Source of the DNA: Domibacillus aminovorans | Lineage (GTDB): Bacteria > Bacillota > Bacilli > Bacillales > Domibacillaceae | Length of the DNA: 64,000 nt | Assembly: GCF_001643235.1 (NCBI RefSeq) | Contig: NZ_LQWY01000021.1 | Location: forward strand, 55,637-119,636 | Direction: 5' to 3' | Shown: positions 20,258 through 29,493 of the stretch, piece after piece | How positions within the stretch are numbered: position 1 is the first letter of the stretch | Layout of the letters: each line of letters opens with the position of its first letter | Position numbers and translations under genes: made by a program | Notes under the pieces: model-generated | Seen by the model: only the letters and a program-made list of their open reading frames with translations | Told to the model about the DNA's origin: nothing | The model's database searches: none

Positions 20258-20432
20258 TTTACCTGAGAGTTTGACTCCATTAACAATGGAGTTTTCCCCT
20301 TTGGTGGCGTGTTATAAACGCTCTCTCCAGAGGTGCGTCCTGTTGTAGTTCATCTACCTGAGAGATTAGTTCCAAGGGTATTTTTGGAACTTGCTCCTTC
20401 GGTGGCAATTACTTCTACACTCTCCCACAACA
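20258..20432 (-). promoter_or_regulatory. Tandem glycine riboswitch (gcvT element)
   Basis: Read on the minus strand, two aptamers follow one another. The first has GGGAGAGTG, GCCACCGAAGGAGCAA and CTCTCAGGTA. The second has TGGAGAGAG, GCCACCAAAGGGG and CTCTCAGGTA. These are the conserved cores of the gcvT class. A terminator hairpin follows and then glyA. Known members bind glycine and usually turn expression on. Confidence 0.95.
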
Positions 20433-20574
20433 ATCATCCGCGCCATATTGAATTGTCACTATTTCCAAATAAAATAGAAGAATTTTTGTTAAAAAAATTA
20501 CTTGTAACTGCTCGATTTATCAAATTTGTTCCTTTAGTTTCAGTGTCCCCAATACAGAACGTATAATTGCCTAC

Positions 20575-20598
20575 CCCACTCATTATTCCCTGAGTGGG
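20575..20598 (-). terminator. Hairpin downstream of the cupin gene
   Basis: CCCACTCA pairs perfectly with TGAGTGGG over an 8-base loop, just after the cupin stop. The T tract is poor, so termination before the riboswitch is likely but not sure. Confidence 0.5.
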
Positions 20599-20607
20599 AT
20601 GGAGTTG

Positions 20608-21030
20608 TTATAAATAAGAAGGATTAGCTTCTACATTTTTAAAATAAACAGCTTCCCCATTACTTTCTCCATCAAAAATAACGGTTGTCTTAGGAGAGAA
20701 GATTAAAACGTCCCCGACTTCACCTACATATTTATTTCCTTGGACATCACGCACAACCATTTTTCCTTTTGTCACTACTTTAATTTCAATAAAATCAAAT
20801 TCTGCTGAATAATCTACTGAAGGTTGCAATGCAAAATAACCCAATGTTAATACTTCTTTTTTGTCTGTGAGAGGCACATCAAGAATTTGTCCCTTTAGTT
20901 CCGGTGTTCTCCGCAGCTCACTTAACTCATTTAAATTGTACGTACCCGCTTTAAGCAACTGAATTCCTGGCTTTTCACATAATAATTTTGATTCGGTTTG
21001 TTTAATGGTTTTTTGGTTCACTTTTTCCAC
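20608..21030 (-). CDS. Cupin-domain protein (EutQ-like fold)
   Basis: A 140-residue protein whose C-terminal half (about 65-135) shows cupin strands: FIEIKVVTKGKMVVRDVQGN, GEVGDVLIFSPKTTVIF. The classic metal-binding His pair of cupin motif 1 is not evident, so it may be a non-catalytic or sugar/amine-sensing cupin, as in EutQ. It lies about 100 bases downstream of the sarcosine oxidase on the same strand and likely shares its transcript. A link to N-methylglycine metabolism is inferred from position. Confidence 0.7.
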   Translation of the reverse strand: MEKVNQKTIKQTESKLLCEKPGIQLLKAGTYNLNELSELRRTPELKGQILDVPLTDKKEVLTLGYFALQPSVDYSAEFDFIEIKVVTKGKMVVRDVQGNKYVGEVGDVLIFSPKTTVIFDGESNGEAVYFKNVEANPSYL

Positions 21031-21136
21031 CTCTAACTATTTTTAAAGTTTCCAATTGTTTTAAGTCTATTAACAACCTACAGTTAACTTCAAATTACCT
21101 TTGGCCTTACCTTCGATAAACAAACATTCATTTTAT

Positions 21137-22300
21137 TTAGATGGTTGTTTTCTGCTTTAAAGCAGGTCGGTTTATGGAAAAGATCGAAATATCATGTTCC
21201 GTTTTACCGGTTGTAGCCAATTGGCTTAATGTTTCACCAACTACGCTTGAGAATTTAAATCCATGGCCAGAGAAGCCAGCAGCAATCACTACATTAGAGT
21301 GCTCTGGATGTACATCGATAACGAAGTGCTCATCTGGTGTTTTTGTGTACATGCAGACTGCGCCTCTTTTTAACTCACCATTTGCTCCTTGCATATACTC
21401 GCCCAAGAACTCGCGGAGGTTGTTTTCATCCTCTGGATAAACACCAAAATCACGATTAATGGTATCTGGGTCAATTTGCTGACCGTAAGTATGATAGCCT
21501 ATTTTTAATCCGCAGCCGCCGAAGCTTGGGAATCCATAATAGATGCCTTTTGGCACTTCAACCATGAAAGCCGGGAAGTCGATATCATTGCTGTATTTTG
21601 ATTCATCGGATTCAAAGAAACCTACAACTTGACGATATGGCTGTAATGGAATATTAATGTTTAGCTTAGAAAGAAGTTTGCTGTTCCAAGCTCCCATGCT
21701 GACAACTAGTTTATCAGCTGTATAAGATCCTTTTGCTGTTTGGATTTTAACTAAGTCCGGTGAAATGTCAAAATCCTCAACTGGTGTGTAAGTTAAAACT
21801 TTGGCACCGTGCGCTTCAGCCAACTCACGGTAAGCACGAATACAGTTTTCGCTGAACAATACGCCTGAGTTTGGTTCAAAGATTGCATTGTAGTTTTCAG
21901 GAACAACGACACCTGGCCAGCGCTTATTGATCTCATCACCTTCAAGTAAATCAACAGTCAATGAATGTTCCTTTGCAGCTTCCATCGTTTCTGCAACGAA
22001 ATCTGATTCACCTTTAGGTCCGAATACTAGCACGCCTGTTTTCGTAAATATCTTATGATGTGTTGCATTTTCTAGTTCATACCATAACTCTTGTGATCTT
22101 AAAGCAAATGGCACATACTCTCTTCCTTCACCGTAAGCATGGCGGATAATGCGTGTGTCGCCGTGATGGCTGCCATTTGTATGCGGCGGGTCAAATGAAT
22201 CCACCAACAATGTTTTAACTCCTTGTTTTGCTAAGTAGTAACCTGCGGCCATCCCCATTGATCCAGCACCAACAACAATCACATCAAAATGTGTGTTCAT
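21137..22300 (-). CDS. soxA: Monomeric sarcosine oxidase
   Basis: A 387-residue flavoenzyme of the MSOX family, very close by memory to the well-studied MSOX of Bacillus sp. B-0618. The N-terminal FAD fold is VIVVGAGSMGMAAGYYLAKQ, followed by TNGSHHGDTRIIRHAYGEGR. The covalent-FAD cysteine is C316 in KRGAVCMYTK; the active-site residues R50, K266 and H270 are all present. It oxidises sarcosine with O2 to glycine, formaldehyde and H2O2. A well-formed promoter lies at 22458-22486. It feeds glycine to the riboswitch-controlled operon downstream. Confidence 0.95.
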   Translation of the reverse strand: MNTHFDVIVVGAGSMGMAAGYYLAKQGVKTLLVDSFDPPHTNGSHHGDTRIIRHAYGEGREYVPFALRSQELWYELENATHHKIFTKTGVLVFGPKGESDFVAETMEAAKEHSLTVDLLEGDEINKRWPGVVVPENYNAIFEPNSGVLFSENCIRAYRELAEAHGAKVLTYTPVEDFDISPDLVKIQTAKGSYTADKLVVSMGAWNSKLLSKLNINIPLQPYRQVVGFFESDESKYSNDIDFPAFMVEVPKGIYYGFPSFGGCGLKIGYHTYGQQIDPDTINRDFGVYPEDENNLREFLGEYMQGANGELKRGAVCMYTKTPDEHFVIDVHPEHSNVVIAAGFSGHGFKFSSVVGETLSQLATTGKTEHDISIFSINRPALKQKTTI

Positions 22301-22457
22301 AACAGTCCCCCCAGAGTTTGTTAGTATAGTTATTAATTTTTTTACATGCAGAACCCCTGCATTAAATGCAACTCATTTTACTGTTCAAACAGCTATTTTT
22401 TTTAATCGGTTATTAATATTAAATTTTAAATATTTAGATAATTTATGGTATACATGT

Positions 22458-22486
22458 AGCATACAGCCTTTCATGATGTGTAACAA
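22458..22486 (-). promoter_or_regulatory. Candidate sigma-A promoter for soxA
   Basis: On the minus strand, TTGTTA (22486-22481), a 17-base spacer, then TATGCT (22463-22458). It lies about 160 bases before the soxA start, within a 305-base gap that shows nothing else clear. Confidence 0.5.
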
Positions 22487-22605
22487 TTGTGTATTGTTGC
22501 TTAATATTTTCTCCAAAAAAAAGAATTATTGTGCATAGTGAACAAATACAAAAATGAAGAAATGATATACTGTTCCTTTCTTATATGATTCGGCCCTAAA
22601 TCATC

Positions 22606-23370
22606 CTATATCAAAGTACACGTTCTTTCTTTCCATTCTGTACCCCTATAGGCTTCTGCAATCCCCCGCTGACGAATATTTTCTTTCTTTACTTCCCTTA
22701 CTTTAACGGATACAACGGCAGGTGAAGATAAAGGAAAGGGACGCAGAGACACCTGCTCTAGGTTGATCCACTTTGCGATGATCTTATGACCATCTGTAAA
22801 CGGAAAGTTTTCCCGAAATCCATCTTTAAACCAAGGGAGTTCTTCCGTCTTGGGGGTTCCTGGTTCTTGCATGCACAAATATAAAGAGAGAGCATCACAA
22901 AATTGGATAATTGGAAGGTGAATGTTTAATAGGTCTTCTTTATGAGCTCCAAAGAGGTTTAATTGTTCCATCAAACGGTGCTGCCTGGCATTTTCCTGTC
23001 TGGAGAATTCGATGGCGTCCATCTCCTTGGCCCCGACTAAAAAGAAACAGTAGTGCAGACTGCACAGCAATCCGGCATATGGGGACTGCCTTTCAACTTC
23101 ATCAATTCCTTTTTTATAAAAGGTAAGCCGAGGAACTAGAGGAAAATCGATAAAAGAATACGGTGCCTTGACTCGATCATTCCAAAAAGGCGTTTCATCC
23201 AGATCGGTCCATCCACGGTCATGTTGAGCTATAGCAAACGTTACCTCACTCCATCGCTCGGTTTCTTTAATATAAGCAGAATTCCACTGCCTGGAGATGT
23301 CCCCTGAAAGCAGGCCGTGATGATGTTGTGGTATCATTACCCAATCGTGTTCTCTCTCATAGATGATCAA
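22606..23370 (-). CDS. DUF3891 family protein
   Basis: A 254-residue protein typical of DUF3891: an N-terminal MIIYEREHDWVMIPQHHHG, then AIAQHDRGWTDLDETPFWND and SLHYCFFLV. Conserved His and Asp residues suggest an HD-like metal site, but no activity is established for the family to my knowledge. The start is TTG after GGAGTGAT. It lies between the soxA promoter region and a broken kinase gene on the same strand. Confidence 0.8.
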   Translation of the reverse strand: MIIYEREHDWVMIPQHHHGLLSGDISRQWNSAYIKETERWSEVTFAIAQHDRGWTDLDETPFWNDRVKAPYSFIDFPLVPRLTFYKKGIDEVERQSPYAGLLCSLHYCFFLVGAKEMDAIEFSRQENARQHRLMEQLNLFGAHKEDLLNIHLPIIQFCDALSLYLCMQEPGTPKTEELPWFKDGFRENFPFTDGHKIIAKWINLEQVSLRPFPLSSPAVVSVKVREVKKENIRQRGIAEAYRGTEWKERTCTLI

Positions 23371-23505
23371 GCTATCACTCCATTTTCTGCAGTATTTTGT
23401 GTTTTTTCCTTTACCATATTTTATATATTTACAAAGTTAACACTAACATAAGCTTTTTATTCGCAAACATTTTTTCCTCCTATCCCAAAGAAAAAATTCT
23501 TACTT

Positions 23506-26183
23506 CTATCTGTATAACCATACTTGTATAATTGAAAATAGCTGTCTTAAATTGACAGGTTTACTAATATAATCAGAAGCACCTGCCTCGATACATTGCT
23601 GTCGATCATTTTTCATTGCTTTAGCTGTAAGGGCAATGATCGGAAGACTTTGGAATTCAGGTAATTGACGGATTACTCGAATCGTCTCAAATCCATCCAT
23701 TTCAGGCATCATAATATCCATAATAACGAGATCGATGTCTGGGTTTCCTTGCAAAACGGTAATCCCATCTCTTCCGTTTTCTGCAAACATTACTTCAACT
23801 TGATAGCTTTCAAGCGCTGTTGTCAAAGCAAACACGTTACGCATATCGTCATCGACTACGAGTATTTTCTTACCTTCGAGCAATGCTTTTCTTCCATTTA
23901 TCTGTTTCCAAGAATCCTCCGCCTGGAATGGATACTCAGCCGAAACAACAGGTACGGTGCTTGAATTTTCGAGATGCGTTGTGGCTGCCTCTGCTTCAAA
24001 AATGGCTATTTCCTTCCTTGCTATGTTTTGATCTTCCTCCTTTACGATGTTTTGGTAATGAGGCAAATATAACGTAAATGTGCTTCCATAGCCTTCTGTG
24101 CTTTCGACTTCAATGAAACCGCCTAATAAATGAGCGAGTTCTCTGCTAATGGAAAGCCCTAATCCCGTTCCACCATATTTTCGGCTGATTGTCCCATCCG
24201 CTTGTTTAAACGCGTCGAAAATGATGTCCTGATTTTCTGTTGCAATCCCAATTCCTGTATCTTTAACGGAAAAGACAAACTCTATATTTGAATGAGTAAA
24301 AGCATCCTCTTTCTCTTTTGAAAACATCCCTTTTTCTGCTTTTTCTATTGTTAATGTTACAGCACCATGTTCGGTGAATTTAAATGCATTTGATAATAAA
24401 TTTTTCAATATTTGCTGTAGTCGCTGTTTATCCGTATGAATAACCTCTGACAAATCAGAAGCGATCTGAACATGTAATTGAATATTTTTCTTACGGGCGA
24501 CAGGAGTAAATTGCGCCTCCACAAATTCTTTCACGTTATTCAGTTCCACTTGCTCTTCAAGTTGTTCATTAACGCTTCTTAACTCCTCTTGCTGAGATTG
24601 AAGCTCTTGCGATTGGCTCTGTAATTCTTCCGTTAAAGCCTGTGATTCTTGAAGCAGCTTTTCTACTTGCATATGCCCTAAAATACTTTGTATGTTGATA
24701 CCAAGATTACTCATTACCTCTTGTAGCAACACTTCTTCTAGATGACTAAATGATTCAAATGAGGCTAATTCAATAACAGCCAATACCTCTTCTTGGAATT
24801 CTGCTGGAATAACTGTTACATAGGATGGTCGCGCCGAACCTAGACCAGACGTAATTTTTATATAGTCTTCTGGAATTTGATTAAGTGAAATCATGCGATT
24901 CTCTAGTGCACACTGTCCAGCGATCCCTTCCCCTAAACGAAAGCTTTTAGCACCGACATCTTGTTGGTTATCGGCATAAGCAGCAAGCTTCTGAAAGCCT
25001 CCCTTATCTACCTTTACATAGATGGCGCCATACGTTGCCCGTACCATAGGAGTAATCTTTGTGATAAGTTGACGGGCTAACGTCTCTACATTATCTATTC
25101 CGGGATACATAGTCGCAATTTCAACAATTTTCGTTTTTAACCAGCTTTGTTCCTCTGCACCATCTTTTAAATCCATTAGTTGAAGCTGTACAATTTCTAG
25201 TTCTTCCGTTCTCTCTTTGAGTTTACGAACTAATATGTCATTTTCAAAAATTGTAATTACTTGTCGAATAATAATTAAACACAGAAGAACTGCTCCACCG
25301 ATAAAAAAACTTAAAATGGCTTCTTTTTTGGTCAATGCAAGAAAAAGTAAAATTATTAAGCTTAAAAATGGTAATATAGTCTGATTAATGTAAAATAGTT
25401 TTGATAACTTATTTTCTTTTTGAGGTACATTGTTAACTTTATCACTAAAAAAACTGGAAAGGCCTATTAACAAAAGACAAACGTTCCATATCGGAGTTAA
25501 ATATGTAATATCCCCATTATACGTGTGATATATAGACTGATATACATAATAGGTTTCGGCAATTGTATAAACAGTTATTCCTGTCGTATTTAATATTAAT
25601 AAAACATGTGGAAATAATGACTTAGAAGAGAGGAATAGCAAAATAACACCAAGTAATAAGCCTAAAATAGCTACTGGATAACTTATGAAATTGCAAGTTT
25701 AAACATTGAGGATGCTTTATCTAATAGCGGATTTAAGAAATAAACCCAGCTAATGGTTGTTAATACAGTCATCATTATAAAGCAGTCAAAAAAGACTTGA
25801 ATCGTACGATATTTTTTCCCTGTTACATATACTTTGTAAAAAACAGCAATGCTGTATATGAATACAAATAAATTATAAAACAAATTTGCCCATCCAGGAA
25901 ATGGATCATCTATTCCCAAATAATATTCACGGTATCTCCATATTAACTCACCAATAAAATAACTAAAACACCCTATAAAAACAATACGCCAAAAGTTTTT
26001 CTCCTCTTTTTCCTTTATCCGTTGTAAAGAGCAGCTTATAAATAGAAGTGTAAGCACAGGACCTATAATAGCTATAATACTCCCAACTAATTTCAAATCG
26101 GGCCATAGTAAAATCCATGTATAGTAAATAAACGCATAAATTACAACGATCATAATTGACTGTTTTTTTTGCAATGGAATCAT
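23506..26183 (-). pseudogene. Hybrid histidine kinase (7TM-GAF-HATPase-REC), frameshifted and lacking HisKA
   Basis: Two adjacent frames are parts of one gene. The first (26183 to 25683, 166 aa) gives membrane helices and stops just where the next frame, open upstream of its ATG 25641, continues with YPVAILGLLLGVILLFLSSK. The second (711 aa) carries more helices, GAF (about 165-320), a long coiled coil (about 325-375), HATPase (TDKQRLQQILKNLLSNAFKF, DTGIGIA, YGGTGLGLSIS) and REC (VVDDDMRNVFAL, VIMDIMMPEMDG, ALTAKAMKND). The coiled coil runs straight into the region preceding HATPase; the phospho-acceptor HisKA domain normally found there in relatives is absent. Both lesions argue for an inactive gene, unless the frameshift is a sequencing error. 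Confidence 0.78.
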
Positions 26184-26290
26184 GAGATATCACCTTTCTA
26201 TAAAGCTTTGCTCTGACAAACATTCGTTTAATTAATTAAGACATCACGCGTGTTGATTATGAATAGTCTTCCATAGACAAACGACAAAAA

Positions 26291-26347
26291 GGGACGCACT
26301 CTTGTAAAATGTAAGTACCACCAAACATTTAAGATAAGAGGCGTCCC
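26291..26347. other. Long imperfect hairpin in a gene-free gap
   Basis: GGGACGC and GCGTCCC enclose a second pairing (CTCTT/AAGAG, AAATGT/ACATTT), so about 57 bases fold back. An 11-codon ATG frame follows at once (26350). It resembles a leftover element end, but I cannot assign it. The rest of 26184-26560 shows nothing. Confidence 0.35.
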
Positions 26348-26560
26348 CGATGAAACAGAATACTATGTTCCCGGTCTTAATTTAAAAGTCTCTTCATAAT
26401 ACTTTATTAACAAGAATGACACTTAAATCTAAACCTTAAGCAAGCATTGTTCCTCTATTTTTGCTCTTACCAATTGAGCATTTTCTATCCATCTTTCTCT
26501 CTTTGTTTTTTGTAAATTTATTTAAAGCATGTGGAAGTTCTCTTATAAATTCACAAACGT

Positions 26561-26839
<279 letters not shown>

Positions 26840-26848
26840 TTATCTGAT

Positions 26849-27865
26849 TTAACTCGTTGTAGTTAAATTCGCTGTTTCCAAATTCATGGATGAACTGTGA
26901 CCTGGCTGTAATTTAGCTTCAGGATCGATATAGGCTTTTGCGTTATTAACCGCTGTAGGAGCTTCTCCGAATCCAACGGCAATTAACTTCACTTTCCCCG
27001 GATATGTCGTAATGTCTCCTGCCGCGTAAATACCAGGAATTGTTGTTTCCATTTTTGAGTTGACAACGATGCTTCCTTTTTGGATTTCTAATCCCCACTC
27101 TTTAATAGGACCAAGAGACGATTTAAAACCAAAATTAACGATGACCGCATCCACATCAATGATTTTTTCTTCTTGCGTTTTACTATTAGAGATAACTAGC
27201 TTCTCTATACGTTCACTCCCTATAAGATCCTTTACTTCATAAGGTGTTAACATGTTCACATTCGAATTTCTAAGGTTCTCCACACTGTGCTCATGAGCAC
27301 GAAACTTATCCCGGCGATGAATAATATGGACTTCTTCAGCAATGGATTCTAACATAAGTGCCCAATCAACAGCCGAATCTCCGCCTCCAATCACCACTAC
27401 TTTTTGATTGGCAAACTTATTCATGTCATCAACAAAATAATGAAGGTTCTTGCCTTCAAATGTTGCTGCTTTAGGATGTTCGAGTCGTGTCGCTTCAAAG
27501 GCACCTACACCAGCTGTTAGAATGATCGCTTTTGAAAAGTGAATCCCTTTGTCTGTTATCATTTCAAAATGATCGTCGAGTTTTTTAATATGTTGAACAC
27601 GTTCCTCTAAACAAACAGTCGGATTAAATTGAAAGGCTTGTTCTTTTAAAGCGCTTATCATTTCTTTAGCACGTACTTTTGGATACCCAGCTATGTCGTA
27701 TATAAATTTCTCCGGATAAAGTGCAGCTAATTGTCCACCCAACTGTGGAAGACTCTCTATTATTTTTACCTTACATTGACGCATCCCTCCATAAAAGGCG
27801 GTGAATAAACCGGTAGGACCTCCGCCGACAATCGTAAGATCAAAAATTTGTTCATTCTTGTACAT
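26849..27865 (-). CDS. Ferredoxin--NADP reductase, thioredoxin-reductase-like type 2
   Basis: A 338-residue flavoprotein of the YumC class. The FAD fold is [18 protein letters not shown], the NADP fold [17 protein letters not shown], with the C-terminal [14 protein letters not shown] and [10 protein letters not shown]. The redox CxxC of thioredoxin reductase is absent, as expected. It would pass electrons from NADPH to the downstream-encoded ferredoxin and from there to the betaine oxygenase. AGGAGGG precedes the ATG. The upstream hairpin at 27961-27993 separates it from the oxygenase gene. Confidence 0.93.
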   Translation of the reverse strand: MYKNEQIFDLTIVGGGPTGLFTAFYGGMRQCKVKIIESLPQLGGQLAALYPEKFIYDIAGYPKVRAKEMISALKEQAFQFNPTVCLEERVQHIKKLDDHFEMITDKGIHFSKAIILTAGVGAFEATRLEHPKAATFEGKNLHYFVDDMNKFANQKVVVIGGGDSAVDWALMLESIAEEVHIIHRRDKFRAHEHSVENLRNSNVNMLTPYEVKDLIGSERIEKLVISNSKTQEEKIIDVDAVIVNFGFKSSLGPIKEWGLEIQKGSIVVNSKMETTIPGIYAAGDITTYPGKVKLIAVGFGEAPTAVNNAKAYIDPEAKLQPGHSSSMNLETANLTTTS

Positions 27866-27960
27866 TTAATTCCCTCCTTATAAAGTGCTGTATTCAGTAT
27901 TGCCATGTAAAGTACAAATCTGCATAGCATGATAGGTAGCTTTTATTGCTATAAACAATC

Positions 27961-27993
27961 AGCCAAGAAGCCTGTATGCTCAGGCTCTTGGCT
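27961..27993 (-). terminator. Hairpin between oxygenase and reductase genes
   Basis: AGCCAAGA/TCTTGGCT plus GCCTG/CAGGC form a strong stem; the T tail on the minus strand is weak. Confidence 0.65.
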
Positions 27994-28114
27994 GTACCGA
28001 CTAGGATAAAGTTATTTAGATTTTTTCTACAAAACTCTGCTCATTTATTTAATTATTTCCTACTGAATGATACTTCCATTTAAAGGGTATAACGTATTCA
28101 ATTGGATTTTTTGG

Positions 28115-29266
28115 TTATTCGTTTTTCATACCGATGGATTCTAAAACATAGTTATAAAATTTAGAAACATGATTTTCAATTGGAACTAAGATTCCACCAT
28201 TTTTATATGCTTTTGATCCCATGTTATCTTGGCACCATTGACAAGCTTCGAAATCCTGTTCATTCACGCGATGGAATAGTTCAACCGCGTCCATTGGTTC
28301 AAAATCTGGTTTTGCCATTTCTTCGGGATCAAATAGCCAGTCACAAATTACAATTGATCTGTCCGTATCAATCGGAATGATATGGTGGACAATGACATGA
28401 TCCGGTGTTAAGTTAATGAATACATGAGGAGTCATCGTCATGCCGTAATAGATACGGTCATCTTCTGGAAGTAATCCTTTTAACATCGGACGAACGCCTT
28501 TCCCACTTATGGAGAAAGAATCTAGGCCTTCATTTAAATTCGCCCCTAGACCCACTTGATTTTGCGTACCGACACCTGATTTAAATTCAGGAAAGGCCGC
28601 TGTTAATTCAGGATGAATCGCCGAACAATGGTAACATTCCTGGAAGTTTTCTACAATAAGCTTCCAGTTTGCTTTCACATCATACTCTTTGCGATGAGCG
28701 ACTCTTAGATCTTGAATTTGGTATCTAGCCAATGTCTCAAGCTCACCAAAACGCTCCATAATTTGTGTATCTAATTGTTCCTCAAGGGGCTCTGGATTTT
28801 CTGAAAAGTTCAACCAAATCATTCCATGCCACGTTTGAAGGTGTACTTTTTCTAAGCCGTAAGTATCATTATTAACTAACTCTTCACGGCATCCACTCGA
28901 TTTTGGAACTCCAGCTAAGGAACCATCAAGCCCATAACTCCAAGAGTGATAAGGACAGCGGAATACCCCTGCCTTCCCAGAAGACTCGCTGCAGAGTGTT
29001 GCTCCACGATGACGGCAAACATTTAAGAACGCACGCAGCACACGGTCTTTGCCTCTAGTAATCAGAATATTTTCGTTATTAATCCTAGTTGTGATATACC
29101 GGCCTGGCTCTGCTGCCTCATATTCATAGTGGCCAACAAAAAGCCATGATTCCCCAAAAATATTCTTTTTCTCTAACTCAAAGATCTCAGGAGATGTATA
29201 TAATTCTCCTTTTAATGTAGATTTGATTCCACCTTTTTCAGTTACAACACTTTGATCCATTGCCAT
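28115..29266 (-). CDS. gbcA: Rieske non-heme iron oxygenase, glycine betaine monooxygenase-like alpha subunit
   Basis: A 383-residue ring-hydroxylating-type oxygenase. The Rieske cluster ligands are C84-X-H86 and C104-X2-H107 (NVCRHRGATLC, CPYHSWSYG). The mononuclear iron ligands H213 and H218 lie in ENFQECYHCSAIHPEL, with the third Asp expected near VNEQDFEACQWC. The family includes GbcA, choline monooxygenase and stachydrine demethylase. A dimethylglycine dehydrogenase gene directly upstream on the same strand makes betaine to dimethylglycine plus formaldehyde the best reading. No fused reductase is present; the ferredoxin pair nearby fills that need. GGAGGAA precedes the ATG. Confidence 0.85.
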   Translation of the reverse strand: MAMDQSVVTEKGGIKSTLKGELYTSPEIFELEKKNIFGESWLFVGHYEYEAAEPGRYITTRINNENILITRGKDRVLRAFLNVCRHRGATLCSESSGKAGVFRCPYHSWSYGLDGSLAGVPKSSGCREELVNNDTYGLEKVHLQTWHGMIWLNFSENPEPLEEQLDTQIMERFGELETLARYQIQDLRVAHRKEYDVKANWKLIVENFQECYHCSAIHPELTAAFPEFKSGVGTQNQVGLGANLNEGLDSFSISGKGVRPMLKGLLPEDDRIYYGMTMTPHVFINLTPDHVIVHHIIPIDTDRSIVICDWLFDPEEMAKPDFEPMDAVELFHRVNEQDFEACQWCQDNMGSKAYKNGGILVPIENHVSKFYNYVLESIGMKNE

Positions 29267-29493
29267 CTATAATTCCTCCTCCGTTTTTTAAAAAATTTAA
29301 CCAAAACATGTATAAGCGGACTTGATATGCAAAACGCTGCTGGCTAAAGAAATCAATTGGATGGTGTTCACTAAGCCTGCTAAAATTTCTCCTATAACTT
29401 AACCCCATGTTAGCCTCTACTCCCCATCGCTTCTAAACCTATGACAATAACATTATTGTCGGCATATCAGTCCTTCTAGCTCTATTGCCTTTA

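Noticed and set aside
28115..29266. Reading the Rieske oxygenase as choline monooxygenase or carnitine oxygenase
   Set aside because: Not excluded by sequence, but the adjoining dimethylglycine dehydrogenase, BCCT transporter and sarcosine oxidase fit betaine best.
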